Assembly (NCBI GenBank): GCA_018066225.1
Contig: JAGHRU010000206.1
Coordinates: 1 to 8,496 of the forward strand
DNA length: 8,496 bases
Direction of reading: 5' to 3'
Origin: Candidatus Equimonas enterica
Lineage (GTDB): Bacteria > Bacteroidota > Bacteroidia > Bacteroidales > Bacteroidaceae
Positions 1 to 6,502 of this stretch are shown here, piece by piece. The translations under genes and the position numbers were made by a program. The notes beneath the pieces are model-generated. The model worked only from the letters and a program-made list of their open reading frames with translations. It was not told the origin of the DNA and did no database searches. Positions within the stretch are counted from its first letter, which is position 1; the number at the start of each line of letters is the position of its first letter.

Positions 1-1
1 A

Positions 2-3000
2 GAGGAGAGTGTTGAGAGCAGGCACCGTGGTGGTGAACGTAGAGTTGTCGAGCGTGATGGCCACAACCATGCCCTTTGCAGGGTCGAAATAGAGGATGGT
101 GCCGCTCAAAGCGTACACGTCGTTACCCATGTTGGTGATGGTGATGGTGCTGCCCTGCTCTATGATGATTTCCTGCCCGTCGGCGGTGACTGTAGAGAGG
201 GGGTTGAGGGTTTCCTCTTCGCCATCGTAAGTGAATGTGCCTACGAATGTATCTCTCTCTGGGTTGATGGTCAGCGTGATGGGATAAGTCTTCGCACCAT
301 GTGCCTTCATCGTGAATATGATGTCATATTCGTTCCATCCGAGGTCCTCGTATCTCTTGACGACGATGTCGCCAGACAATGCGCTGCTGTTATTGAACAC
401 CTCCTCGGCCTCGGTGAGCACGGCCAACTGCTCTGCGCTGATAAGTGCCTTTTGGTCTGGGGTAAGGGCGTCGTAGGCCTCGCGTGCAGCGTCGATGAGT
501 GCCCCGCACTGGTCGGTGAGTTCCACGGTGCCGATAGCGTTGATCTGTGCTACTACGGCATCTACGACGTCGTTCATAGAGAAGTTATACTGCACGGCAT
601 CTCCGGTGGTCGGATTGACGAGCAGCCATGAGCAGGCGTACTTGACACCATATCCAGCCACATCGGGATGAATGGCATACCAGAATGTACCATCGTTGTT
701 GAACTTCATGCAGAAAGGCGTCGTGTCACCATAAACCGTAGGCACACCAGAGGCCGAGAAGTATCCGCCGAAAGTCGTCATGGCATCCGGGATGTAATTG
801 CCCGTAGTGGGGTCGTAGCCATAGACGATGGCCTCTGCCGCAGTACATCCGATAGCGTCATCCACCATGGAGAGGTCGAATGTGCCGGAGAGGCCAGCGG
901 CTCCGAGTGCGTAGTCGTACGTGATGGCAGGGACATCGACCTCCTCCTGCACCTCGACATCGAGCAATGGTACGAAGTTGGCGGTAACGGTGGTGTCGCT
1001 TTCAAGGGTGATGCTCCAAGGATTGTCGGTCGAGACAGTGACACCGCCTTCGTCGGTCCATCTGGTGAAACAGTAGCCCTCATTGGCGTTGGCTGTGAGC
1101 GAAACCGTTGCGCCTATGACACCTTCGCCTTCGATAAATACCGTGCCCATCGCCGCATCGTTCACATTTGCCGTGATGACGGTGTCAGCGACGGGGAGGT
1201 CGTCATCGAGGAGGTTGCGGATGACCACGTTGTCGATGGCAAAGGCTGCGTTGTAGCGGCTTGTTGTGAACCAAAGCTGACCCACGCCACCTACTGACGC
1301 AAATGTGTCGTCGCTATTGAGTCGCTTCTTGTCAAGGATAACTGTGCCCGTTGCCTTATCCTTGATGGAGAAGACTGTCGTGCCGTCCTTCCATGTGAGT
1401 TGGAAGGAATACCAAGGAGCAGCATCATAGACCTCAGAGGCATCCGTGCTGGCGAGAGATGCTGTGCCAGGGAGCGTGATAGGATGCTCTGCATCACCAT
1501 TGATGATCCACTGGTTGGTGCCACCTGTTGCTACCTGCTTCATGCTCAGGGTCATTGTTCCTGTCAAATTCCACTTGCTGAAGTCGTAACTTGCACCTGC
1601 TGCACCTACTGCAAATTCAGTGCCGTTCTGATCGTCTGCACTGCGGAGGTGAATATCGGCTGTCATGGTGAACGGCGTGCCTGCTGCAAGCTTCTCGCTG
1701 TACGCATTGGAGTACATGCCAGAACTGTTGGACGTACGCGTACCTGCTGCGGCGCGCATGTAGTGGTTGCCGCTTGCGTCCGCACCGATTTCAGCATCGA
1801 AACATCCGCCTACTTGGCTCGTCCAGTCTAATGCTGCACCTTTCTCGTAATTCTGAACGTAATACGGTACATTTTGCGCTGCCTGGTATTTCACCTTGAT
1901 CACACTTATCTTGCACGTCCCTCTGGCTGCAAACGTCTTGCTTGTTATCACGCTATCTTCGGGAGCAGACCATACGGTATGCGTCTTCGTGCAAGTGACA
2001 AATTCATCTACTTCGCCAAACAGGCTACATTCTGTACCAGTGAAGTCCATGTCAATGATGGCATAGCCTTCGGGAACAGAAATGGTGAAGGAGCCACCGT
2101 CCTTATACATACGGAGGTCAGTACTGTTATCAACGTTCCAAATGCGTGTAGGAGTAGTACCGTCCGTCGTTGTCATGACTGCGTCGCCGCTTGTCAGCGT
2201 CATGCCCGTAAGCACGGTCGCTGCACCCGATGCTGGCTTCTCGATGCTTAAAGCTGCAAGGCCTTCGTCAGTGTTGAACACGAAGGAGCCGTAGGAATAA
2301 GGACTCTTCGTAACGTCGATTTCCATTACGGCCTCTTTGGCATTGTACTCGAGATAAGCACCCTGAACGACCTTAATCTGGGCCTTACCTGGTGCAAGAG
2401 CTGTCACGACGCCCTTTTCGTCAACGGTTGCGACCTCTGGCGTCAAGGACTCGAATGTCGGCGTAGTGAATGTGTTGTTGGAGACTATCTCGACGGTTTC
2501 GCCCGTGTAGAGAGACGTTGCGCCCTCTGCAAAGGCAAATTCCGTATCTCTAAAATTGATCACTGCACGGAAGAGGCCGTTGGTGTTTACATAGTAGTTG
2601 GTTGAAGCAAGTGCTTTCTGTGGGAACGATATGACGTATCCATCGAATGTTCCCCCTACTTCATTGTTTACCAAATAGACATCTAATGGCACGCCACCTT
2701 CAATGTCAATACCTAAATCGCACCTGGACGCCTGCAATGTAGGCAATACCTTTGCTCGGTCCTGTGCATTGAGGTAGAGATAAGCATTCTCATACAACGT
2801 GTAATTCTTGAAAACAGAAGTTGTACCGTATGGGTTCTTGATGCGATAGACATCCTTATACGTCTTGTGTTGTTGCACCTCTACGTCATAAATAGGCCCA
2901 GTTACTCCGAAGTTGTATAGGGAAGTGACGATGTCTTCGCGGTATGGACGCATGCCGAGTGTCTCCCAGTCCGATGCAGGAGAAACCTCGTAAAGCGCAT

Positions 3001-3934
3001 AGTCATACTGCTTCATCTCCGCACCAGCGAAAGCAGACACCACGACAACGTAGAGGTTGTATGCACTGCCCTGCAATTCTACGGTCGCGCTTGGGGTCGT
3101 GTAGTCCGTACCTTCTGCCTTTGCCAAAGCCTCGAAGTACGCTGCCGAGCCTTGTGCTGCTGCATAGTTCTCGTAGGTATCTACATGGACGCGATAACTC
3201 GTGATGTCCTCTCCCTTATTTACATTGACCGTCTGCTTGATAGGCGTAGCCGCATCGTCCACAGTGCCTCTGGAGAAGCTGAGACTGTAATCCTTGAATT
3301 TGCCGGCCATTTTGAGCGATTCTTCGCCTATGCCAAAGCCTTGCCCCATCACAAAATATTGGGGGACAGAATAGCAAACATAGAATGTAAACAGTCCTTG
3401 TTCCGGATTGTAGTTGCCTATTTGGAGCGTGCCGAGAACTGCATTATCACTATAATTGGAAACATAATATCCCGTGCTCTGCATGGGGATTTCAATGGAG
3501 TTGTCCGTGGTATCCCAATCCAGCACGATATCAACGCCCTCTATGGTGAAGAAGCCTGCGCCCCAACCAGTACACTTGATCTGTTTCTGTGTAGCGTCGG
3601 TCGTGGATGTACGCACATAAGTCTTGACTTCCATCTGGCCCGTCTGCCATGCCGAGAGCGTCCAGACGGCATCGTTGGAGCCACCAGGAGCAAATTCTTC
3701 CCATTCGCTCCACTCTGTGGCCTGCGCCGCCTTCTTTGCCCTTGACTTGGCAGTGGTGCTGCCTTGATTGGTTCTTGCCTGTTTTAAGACAAGTGTCTGT
3801 GGTTGTGCCTTCTTGACAGGATGGCCTGCCTTTACTGCGGCACTACCAAGAGCAACAGTCCCCCTTACAGGTCCTGCTGCATTTACTGCCATTGCACATA
3901 CAAATGCAATTAGGAGAGTTAAAAATTGCTTCAT
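2..3934 (-). CDS. Very large secreted multi-domain surface protein, 3' end outside window
   Basis: Every codon of this frame was read from the ATG at 3932-3934 down to position 2 and no stop was found, giving at least 1311 residues. The N-terminus (MKQFLTLLIAFVCAMAVNA) is a typical Sec signal peptide, with cleavage likely near residue 19-20. Modules seen, in approximate residues: 70-210 and following, beta-rich segments like those of Bacteroidales surface proteins; 474-525, a Big_2-like Ig domain ending in the ATVDEKGVVTALAPGKA motif; 690-910, a jelly-roll-like region ending in AIDNVVIRNL; 919-990, an InlB B-repeat-like domain (GYCFTRWTDEGG, then TVTANFVPL); 1000-1120, a DUF4859-like region; 1135-1182, a FIVAR-like helical segment (AREAYDALTPDQKALIS). 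The C-terminus, where a sorting signal such as a type IX secretion CTD would lie, is outside the window. Function is unknown; adhesion or glycan binding is a guess from the module types. It is transcribed divergently from the lipoprotein gene. Confidence 0.9.
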   Translation of the reverse strand, partial: MKQFLTLLIAFVCAMAVNAAGPVRGTVALGSAAVKAGHPVKKAQPQTLVLKQARTNQGSTTAKSRAKKAAQATEWSEWEEFAPGGSNDAVWTLSAWQTGQMEVKTYVRTSTTDATQKQIKCTGWGAGFFTIEGVDIVLDWDTTDNSIEIPMQSTGYYVSNYSDNAVLGTLQIGNYNPEQGLFTFYVCYSVPQYFVMGQGFGIGEESLKMAGKFKDYSLSFSRGTVDDAATPIKQTVNVNKGEDITSYRVHVDTYENYAAAQGSAAYFEALAKAEGTDYTTPSATVELQGSAYNLYVVVVSAFAGAEMKQYDYALYEVSPASDWETLGMRPYREDIVTSLYNFGVTGPIYDVEVQQHKTYKDVYRIKNPYGTTSVFKNYTLYENAYLYLNAQDRAKVLPTLQASRCDLGIDIEGGVPLDVYLVNNEVGGTFDGYVISFPQKALASTNYYVNTNGLFRAVINFRDTEFAFAEGATSLYTGETVEIVSNNTFTTPTFESLTPEVATVDEKGVVTALAPGKAQIKVVQGAYLEYNAKEAVMEIDVTKSPYSYGSFVFNTDEGLAALSIEKPASGAATVLTGMTLTSGDAVMTTTDGTTPTRIWNVDNSTDLRMYKDGGSFTISVPEGYAIIDMDFTGTECSLFGEVDEFVTCTKTHTVWSAPEDSVITSKTFAARGTCKISVIKVKYQAAQNVPYYVQNYEKGAALDWTSQVGGCFDAEIGADASGNHYMRAAAGTRTSNSSGMYSNAYSEKLAAGTPFTMTADIHLRSADDQNGTEFAVGAAGASYDFSKWNLTGTMTLSMKQVATGGTNQWIINGDAEHPITLPGTASLASTDASEVYDAAPWYSFQLTWKDGTTVFSIKDKATGTVILDKKRLNSDDTFASVGGVGQLWFTTSRYNAAFAIDNVVIRNLLDDDLPVADTVITANVNDAAMGTVFIEGEGVIGATVSLTANANEGYCFTRWTDEGGVTVSTDNPWSITLESDTTVTANFVPLLDVEVQEEVDVPAITYDYALGAAGLSGTFDLSMVDDAIGCTAAEAIVYGYDPTTGNYIPDAMTTFGGYFSASGVPTVYGDTTPFCMKFNNDGTFWYAIHPDVAGYGVKYACSWLLVNPTTGDAVQYNFSMNDVVDAVVAQINAIGTVELTDQCGALIDAAREAYDALTPDQKALISAEQLAVLTEAEEVFNNSSALSGDIVVKRYEDLGWNEYDIIFTMKAHGAKTYPITLTINPERDTFVGTFTYDGEEETLNPLSTVTADGQEIIIEQGSTITITNMGNDVYALSGTILYFDPAKGMVVAITLDNSTFTTTVPALNTLL

Positions 3935-3976
3935 ACGTTTATCTTGTTATGTTTTGCTAATAAATGGAATTTTTTG

Positions 3977-3984
3977 CAAAGATA
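3977..3984 (-). promoter_or_regulatory. Bacteroidetes-type promoter -7 box for the giant surface protein
   Basis: Read on the minus strand this is TATCTTTG, an exact match to the Bacteroidetes -7 consensus TAnnTTTG, 42 bases before the ATG. A CTTG sequence with its TTG at 4005-4007 lies about 20 bases further upstream and could serve as the -33 element. No Shine-Dalgarno sequence is evident before the start, which is usual in this phylum. Start-site mapping would confirm the assignment. Confidence 0.7.
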
Positions 3985-4195
3985 TGATATATAAATGACA
4001 TAAGCAAGTAAATGCGCGAGAAATCTCCGTCGTTGGCGATATTGCAGATGTGGAGAAGAGGGTGGGCACAGCGTGCGCACGACTTGCGCAGCGCGTGGCG
4101 ACGCACTGGACAGACGCGGCGAAAGGTCACGACAGATGGCGGGGGGGACTTGCAAAAATATGGCGGAGCGTAGGCGCGTTTTCACTTTTTTTCAC

Positions 4196-4203
4196 TACCT
4201 TTG
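4196..4203 (+). promoter_or_regulatory. Bacteroidetes-type promoter -7 box for the lipoprotein-alkD operon
   Basis: The sequence TACCTTTG matches TAnnTTTG and ends 39 bases before the lipoprotein ATG. The T-rich stretch just upstream (4179-4192) gives no TTTG at the usual -33 spacing, so only the -7 element is supported. The leader between box and ATG is AT-rich and lacks a Shine-Dalgarno, as expected for the phylum. Confidence 0.65.
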
Positions 4204-4242
4204 CGGGCAGATATTATTAACCATTAACACATTACCTCCATT

Positions 4243-4713
4243 ATGAAACATTTACTCTCTCTCGCCACGCTGCTGCTGATGGCGATGACCTGCTTCACCT
4301 CCTGCGAAGAAGAAGAAACGATAAAGGACGCACAGTACGCCTATGTCGCCGTGCTCAACGACATATCACAAGACCTCATCGACCTCTACGATGTGCGCGT
4401 CGATGTCACTGCACCCGGCGTGACGCCCAAGCGTGAACACCTCACAAGCACTGCCGAATGGCAGTGGGCCGAGACCTCTGCTCTGGCGGGCACCGTGACG
4501 CTCAAAGTCACCTTCACGCCCCATGACATCCACGCCAACGATGCTGGTGCCACCTATGACCTCTGCATAGCAGGCGGCGTGGGCGGCGGCAAAGTCACGG
4601 CGCAGCGACCCGACATGAAGGTGGAATATCTGGCCAACTACCGCGGCATCAAGGGCGAGTTCTTGAAGAGCAAGGGCACGTTCTCCAGCGAAATCTCATT
4701 GCAAGTCAAATGA
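4243..4713 (+). CDS. Small lipoprotein, probably surface-exposed, function unknown
   Basis: This 156-residue protein begins with a lipoprotein signal: positively charged MKH, a hydrophobic core of leucines, methionines and alanines, then FTSC with the acylated cysteine at residue 21. The cysteine is followed at once by four glutamates (22-25). In Bacteroidetes an acidic run beside the lipobox cysteine is known as a lipoprotein export signal that sends the protein to the outer face of the outer membrane, so surface exposure is inferred. The mature part (about 135 residues) alternates hydrophobic and polar residues in a beta-like pattern and has a glycine-rich turn near residues 110-116 (AGGVGGGK). 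No family was recognised. The gene leads the operon, and its TGA overlaps the ATG of the alkylation repair gene by four bases, so the two are likely translationally coupled. Confidence 0.85.
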   Translation: MKHLLSLATLLLMAMTCFTSCEEEETIKDAQYAYVAVLNDISQDLIDLYDVRVDVTAPGVTPKREHLTSTAEWQWAETSALAGTVTLKVTFTPHDIHANDAGATYDLCIAGGVGGGKVTAQRPDMKVEYLANYRGIKGEFLKSKGTFSSEISLQVK

Positions 4714-5474
4714 CAGAGAGTGACATCATCGACGCGCTCTGCGCCATGGCCGACGCGCAGCAGCGACAGGTCTTGATGCGGTTCTTCAAGACGGGACGCG
4801 GCGAGTATGGCGAGGGCGATGACTTCCTCGGCATCCGTGTGCCCACGACGCGGCAGATCAGCAAGGCGGCCGCCCGCGACCTGCCGCTAACGGAGGTGCC
4901 CACGTTGCTCACCCATCGCTACCATGAGGTGCGCCTCTGCGGGCTGCTCATCCTGACCTATCGGATGAAGCCGCTGTGCCGCGCGCGTCTGCACCACGAC
5001 GCTGCCGCCATCGCAGAGCGCGACGCCATCGTCAGCCTCTACCTGGACTATGCCGACTGGGCCAACAACTGGGATTTGGTCGATGTCTCTGCGCCCTGGA
5101 TCATCGGCCAGTGGCTCATGCTCCCCAGCGCCATCGCCGACAAAGAGGGCGTGATGGACGCTCTGGCCGACAACCCTGTGCTGTGGCGTCAGCGCATCGC
5201 CATGGTGAGCACCTCTCAGCCGACGCGTCAGGGTCGTCCCGAGTATGCGCTGCGCTACGCCGAGCGTCTCCTCTTCCACCCCCACGACCTGATGCACAAG
5301 GCCGTGGGCTGGATGTTGCGCGAAGTGGGCAGCCGCTGCGACCTCTCCCTGCTCCGCGATTTCCTCACCCGCTATGCCGCTACCATGCCCCGCACCACAC
5401 TGCGCTACGCCATAGAGCACCTGTCAGAGCCCGAGCGACAACACTGGATGGCGCAGCGCAAGGCTGGGGCGTAG
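4710..5474 (+). CDS. AlkD-family DNA alkylation repair protein (DNA glycosylase)
   Basis: This 254-residue protein belongs to the AlkD family, HEAT-like-repeat glycosylases that excise positively charged alkylated purines such as 3-methyladenine and 7-methylguanine without flipping the base out of the helix. Diagnostic segments are the N-terminal FFKTGRGEYGEGDDFLGIRVP (residues 25-45), NNWDLVD (119-125) and HKAVGWMLREVG (196-207). The residues matching the catalytic and DNA-contacting set of Bacillus cereus AlkD (W109, D113, R148, W187) appear to be W121, D125, R162 and W201, with offsets of 12 or 14, so the active site looks intact. Length is normal for the family. The ATG at 4710 lies in an ATGA overlap with the lipoprotein stop, which fixes the start and suggests translational coupling. 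A hairpin follows about 25 bases after the stop. It acts in the cytoplasm in base excision repair. The family call is confident; the substrate is inferred. Confidence 0.93.
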   Translation: MTESDIIDALCAMADAQQRQVLMRFFKTGRGEYGEGDDFLGIRVPTTRQISKAAARDLPLTEVPTLLTHRYHEVRLCGLLILTYRMKPLCRARLHHDAAAIAERDAIVSLYLDYADWANNWDLVDVSAPWIIGQWLMLPSAIADKEGVMDALADNPVLWRQRIAMVSTSQPTRQGRPEYALRYAERLLFHPHDLMHKAVGWMLREVGSRCDLSLLRDFLTRYAATMPRTTLRYAIEHLSEPERQHWMAQRKAGA

Positions 5475-5499
5475 GGCGTACACGCCACGCCAACCAAAA

Positions 5500-5538
5500 A
5501 ACCCGGCTCTCCGTCTTTCTTGGACAGGGAGCCGGGTT
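5500..5538. terminator. Hairpin terminator between convergent alkD-like and HU genes
   Basis: The arms aacccggctc (5500-5509) and gagccgggtt (5529-5538) pair perfectly over 10 bp, and the inner arms pair partly. On the minus strand the stem is followed by a run of six T, a classic intrinsic terminator for the HU gene ending at 5653. On the plus strand only a weak T-rich tail follows, so termination of the alkD operon from that side may be partial. Confidence 0.85.
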
Positions 5539-5652
5539 GCTGGTTTCAGCCTACGCCATGCAGGAGGTCGTGGTGAGCGTAGCGGCCACGGAGGTGAGCA
5601 CCGTGATGAGGAGTTGGAGGAGGTGTCGGAGTATTTCTCGCTTCATACGGCA

Positions 5653-6048
5653 CTACGCGTTAGGCTCGGTTTGCTGGAAATTGACACGCGGAGAAGCAGG
5701 AGAGAGTTCGTAGCGCATCTCGCGCGAACCGACGAACTGTATGCCGATGCTCGTGATGTTGTCCACGGTGAACTCGTCACGGGTGGGCGTGCTGTTGCTG
5801 CGAAGCGTGATGTGAAACGAGCCGAGGTCGCCGAGGCGCACGCTGTGGCCGTTGAGCAAGGCGGAGGTGATGTGCTGGTCGAGGGCGGAGAGCACGGCCT
5901 TGACGTCGTGGACGGTGACGGTGCACTCGTTGCTAATCTCTTCGGCAAGCGCATCGACCTTGATGGGCACGCCGGGCGTGATTTGTGCGCGATAGAGGAT
6001 GGTCTCGGTGCCGGGCTTCTTGAAAGGGATGACGTTGTACTTAATCAT
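5653..6048 (-). CDS. HU-like DNA-binding protein (Bacteroidales HU family)
   Basis: Read from the ATG at 6046-6048 this encodes 131 residues. Residues 25-100 fit the HU/IHF fold: a helical N-terminal part (VDALAEEISNE, VHDVKAVLSALDQHI), then the family hallmark GHSVRLGDLGSFHITLRS, equivalent to the G-x-x-V-x-L-x-x-x-G-x-F core of HU. It resembles the divergent HU-like proteins common and multi-copy in Bacteroidales, with a short polar tail instead of a second domain. Such proteins bind DNA as dimers and shape the nucleoid; any specific role here is unknown. The frame is open back to 6270, but a promoter box at 6116-6123 lies inside that extension, the extension reads as an improbable cysteine- and histidine-rich leader, and MIKYNVIPFKK is the typical family N-terminus, so the later start is chosen. 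It converges on the alkD-like gene. Confidence 0.88.
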   Translation of the reverse strand: MIKYNVIPFKKPGTETILYRAQITPGVPIKVDALAEEISNECTVTVHDVKAVLSALDQHITSALLNGHSVRLGDLGSFHITLRSNSTPTRDEFTVDNITSIGIQFVGSREMRYELSPASPRVNFQQTEPNA

Positions 6049-6115
6049 AGTGTTAGTGTGTTTGTGTGGGTTAATGGGTGAATAGAAAAGTGTGAATGTC
6101 AGCGCGATGACAGTG

Positions 6116-6123
6116 CAAAAGTA
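6116..6123 (-). promoter_or_regulatory. Bacteroidetes-type promoter -7 box for the HU-like gene
   Basis: The minus-strand sequence TACTTTTG matches TAnnTTTG and lies 67 bases before the chosen ATG at 6048. No clear -33 TTTG is seen at the usual distance. The leader is AC-rich and lacks a Shine-Dalgarno. Its location is the main argument against the longer upstream start at 6270. Confidence 0.6.
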
Positions 6124-6266
6124 CAACATCCTCCTGCGCAGGCTGTGCCTTACGGGGCTTTGGCGTATGAAGCCGAGGCGGTGAAGGGCATGCCACGCGG
6201 CCAGGCCGAGCAAGGCGTGAGGCCACAAAAAGCAAAAAAATAAAGTGACGGCAGAGGCATAAAACA
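6124..6266. other. Gene-free stretch upstream of the HU-like gene
   Basis: No supported gene was found here. Several frames are open by chance because the stretch is GC-rich. It includes an A-rich segment (about 6229-6243) that reads as T-tracts on the minus strand and could belong to an upstream promoter element. Nothing else is recognised. Confidence 0.5.
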
Positions 6267-6307
6267 GCAAAATCCCAGATTAGTGCTTGGCTAATCTGGG
6301 ATTTTGT
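6267..6307. terminator. Strong, near-perfect hairpin, likely bidirectional terminator
   Basis: Arms 6268-6283 and 6291-6306 pair over 16 bp without mismatch (core aatcccagattag), extended by one G-T pair, around a 7-base loop tgcttgg. The stem ends in A/T pairs that provide a T4 tract in both directions. It lies 26 bases beyond the stop of the gene remnant and downstream of the restriction-modification genes, whose transcript it would end, and it insulates them from the HU promoter. Confidence 0.85.
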
Positions 6308-6332
6308 GATGAAAAATATCCAGCGAGCGGGT

Positions 6333-6461
6333 CTATTCCCCCACCAAATGCTTGACGACAATCTCCATCGCGGGGCGTGCGAGCGAGTCGCCGTCGAGGC
6401 TGCCGAAGGCTTTGTCGATATTAGCACGGGCAAAATAAAGGCCGGAAATAAACTTAGAATG
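6333..6461 (-). pseudogene. 3' remnant of an unidentified gene, truncated at its upstream side
   Basis: A minus-strand frame of 42 codons ends at TAG (6333-6335) and is followed 26 bases later by a terminator hairpin, as a normal gene end would be. It reads GLYFARANIDKAFGSLDG, then DSLARPAMEIVVKHLVGE, a plausible soluble C-terminus with host-like GC-rich codons. Upstream it meets an in-frame TAA (6462-6464) and has no usable start, so it cannot be a complete gene. GC content falls from 67% (6361-6420) to 38% (6421-6480) close to where the frame breaks, which suggests that arrival of the restriction-modification module removed or displaced the rest of the gene. An alternative is a small gene with one frameshift, because an ATG at 6496 opens a different frame reaching the same place. 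The parent protein was not recognised. Confidence 0.5.
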
Positions 6462-6464
6462 TTA

Positions 6465-6502
6465 CCAAATACGTCAACGTTGATGCCTGCACCCATTAAG
6501 GA
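6465..6502. other. Short AT-rich spacer after the endonuclease, at the composition boundary
   Basis: These 38 bases separate the endonuclease stop from the gene remnant. They belong compositionally to the restriction module. No terminator, direct repeat or recombinase site was recognised in them, so the exact edge of the transferred segment is not defined; the hairpin at 6267-6307 is the first terminator on this side. Confidence 0.45.

Larger units (their letters stand above)
3935..4242. other. Divergent intergenic region with two promoter boxes
   Basis: No convincing gene lies in these 308 bases. Both flanks carry a promoter box, one for each divergent gene. The part between them (about 4020-4165) is GC-rich, includes a 10-bp perfect palindrome cgtgcgcacg at 4072-4081, and has a run of seven G at 4141-4147, about 49 bases upstream of the lipoprotein -7 box. 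The short minus frame crossing this region (4185-3931) has no family resemblance and runs through the promoter of the giant gene, so it is not called. Confidence 0.6.

Noticed and set aside
299..3998. Many plus-strand open frames (for example 668-1297, 1400-1831, 3152-3745) opposite the giant gene
   Set aside because: They lie antisense to a single uninterrupted frame of more than 1300 codons with a signal peptide and recognisable domains. Their translations are cysteine- and arginine-rich without family resemblance.
4887..5713. Minus frame 4887-5420 and plus frame 4976-5713 overlapping the alkD-like gene
   Set aside because: They are chance open frames in GC-rich coding sequence. The AlkD frame carries all family motifs, and the plus frame also runs through the terminator hairpin.
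5614..6081. Plus frame of 155 residues opposite the HU-like gene
   Set aside because: It is antisense to a recognisable HU fold and has no family-like features of its own.
6268..6306. Hairpin considered as the terminal repeat or attachment site of a mobile element
   Set aside because: It is a single inverted repeat with a short loop and flanking T-tracts, which fits a terminator. No second copy, target duplication, transposase or integrase is present in the window.
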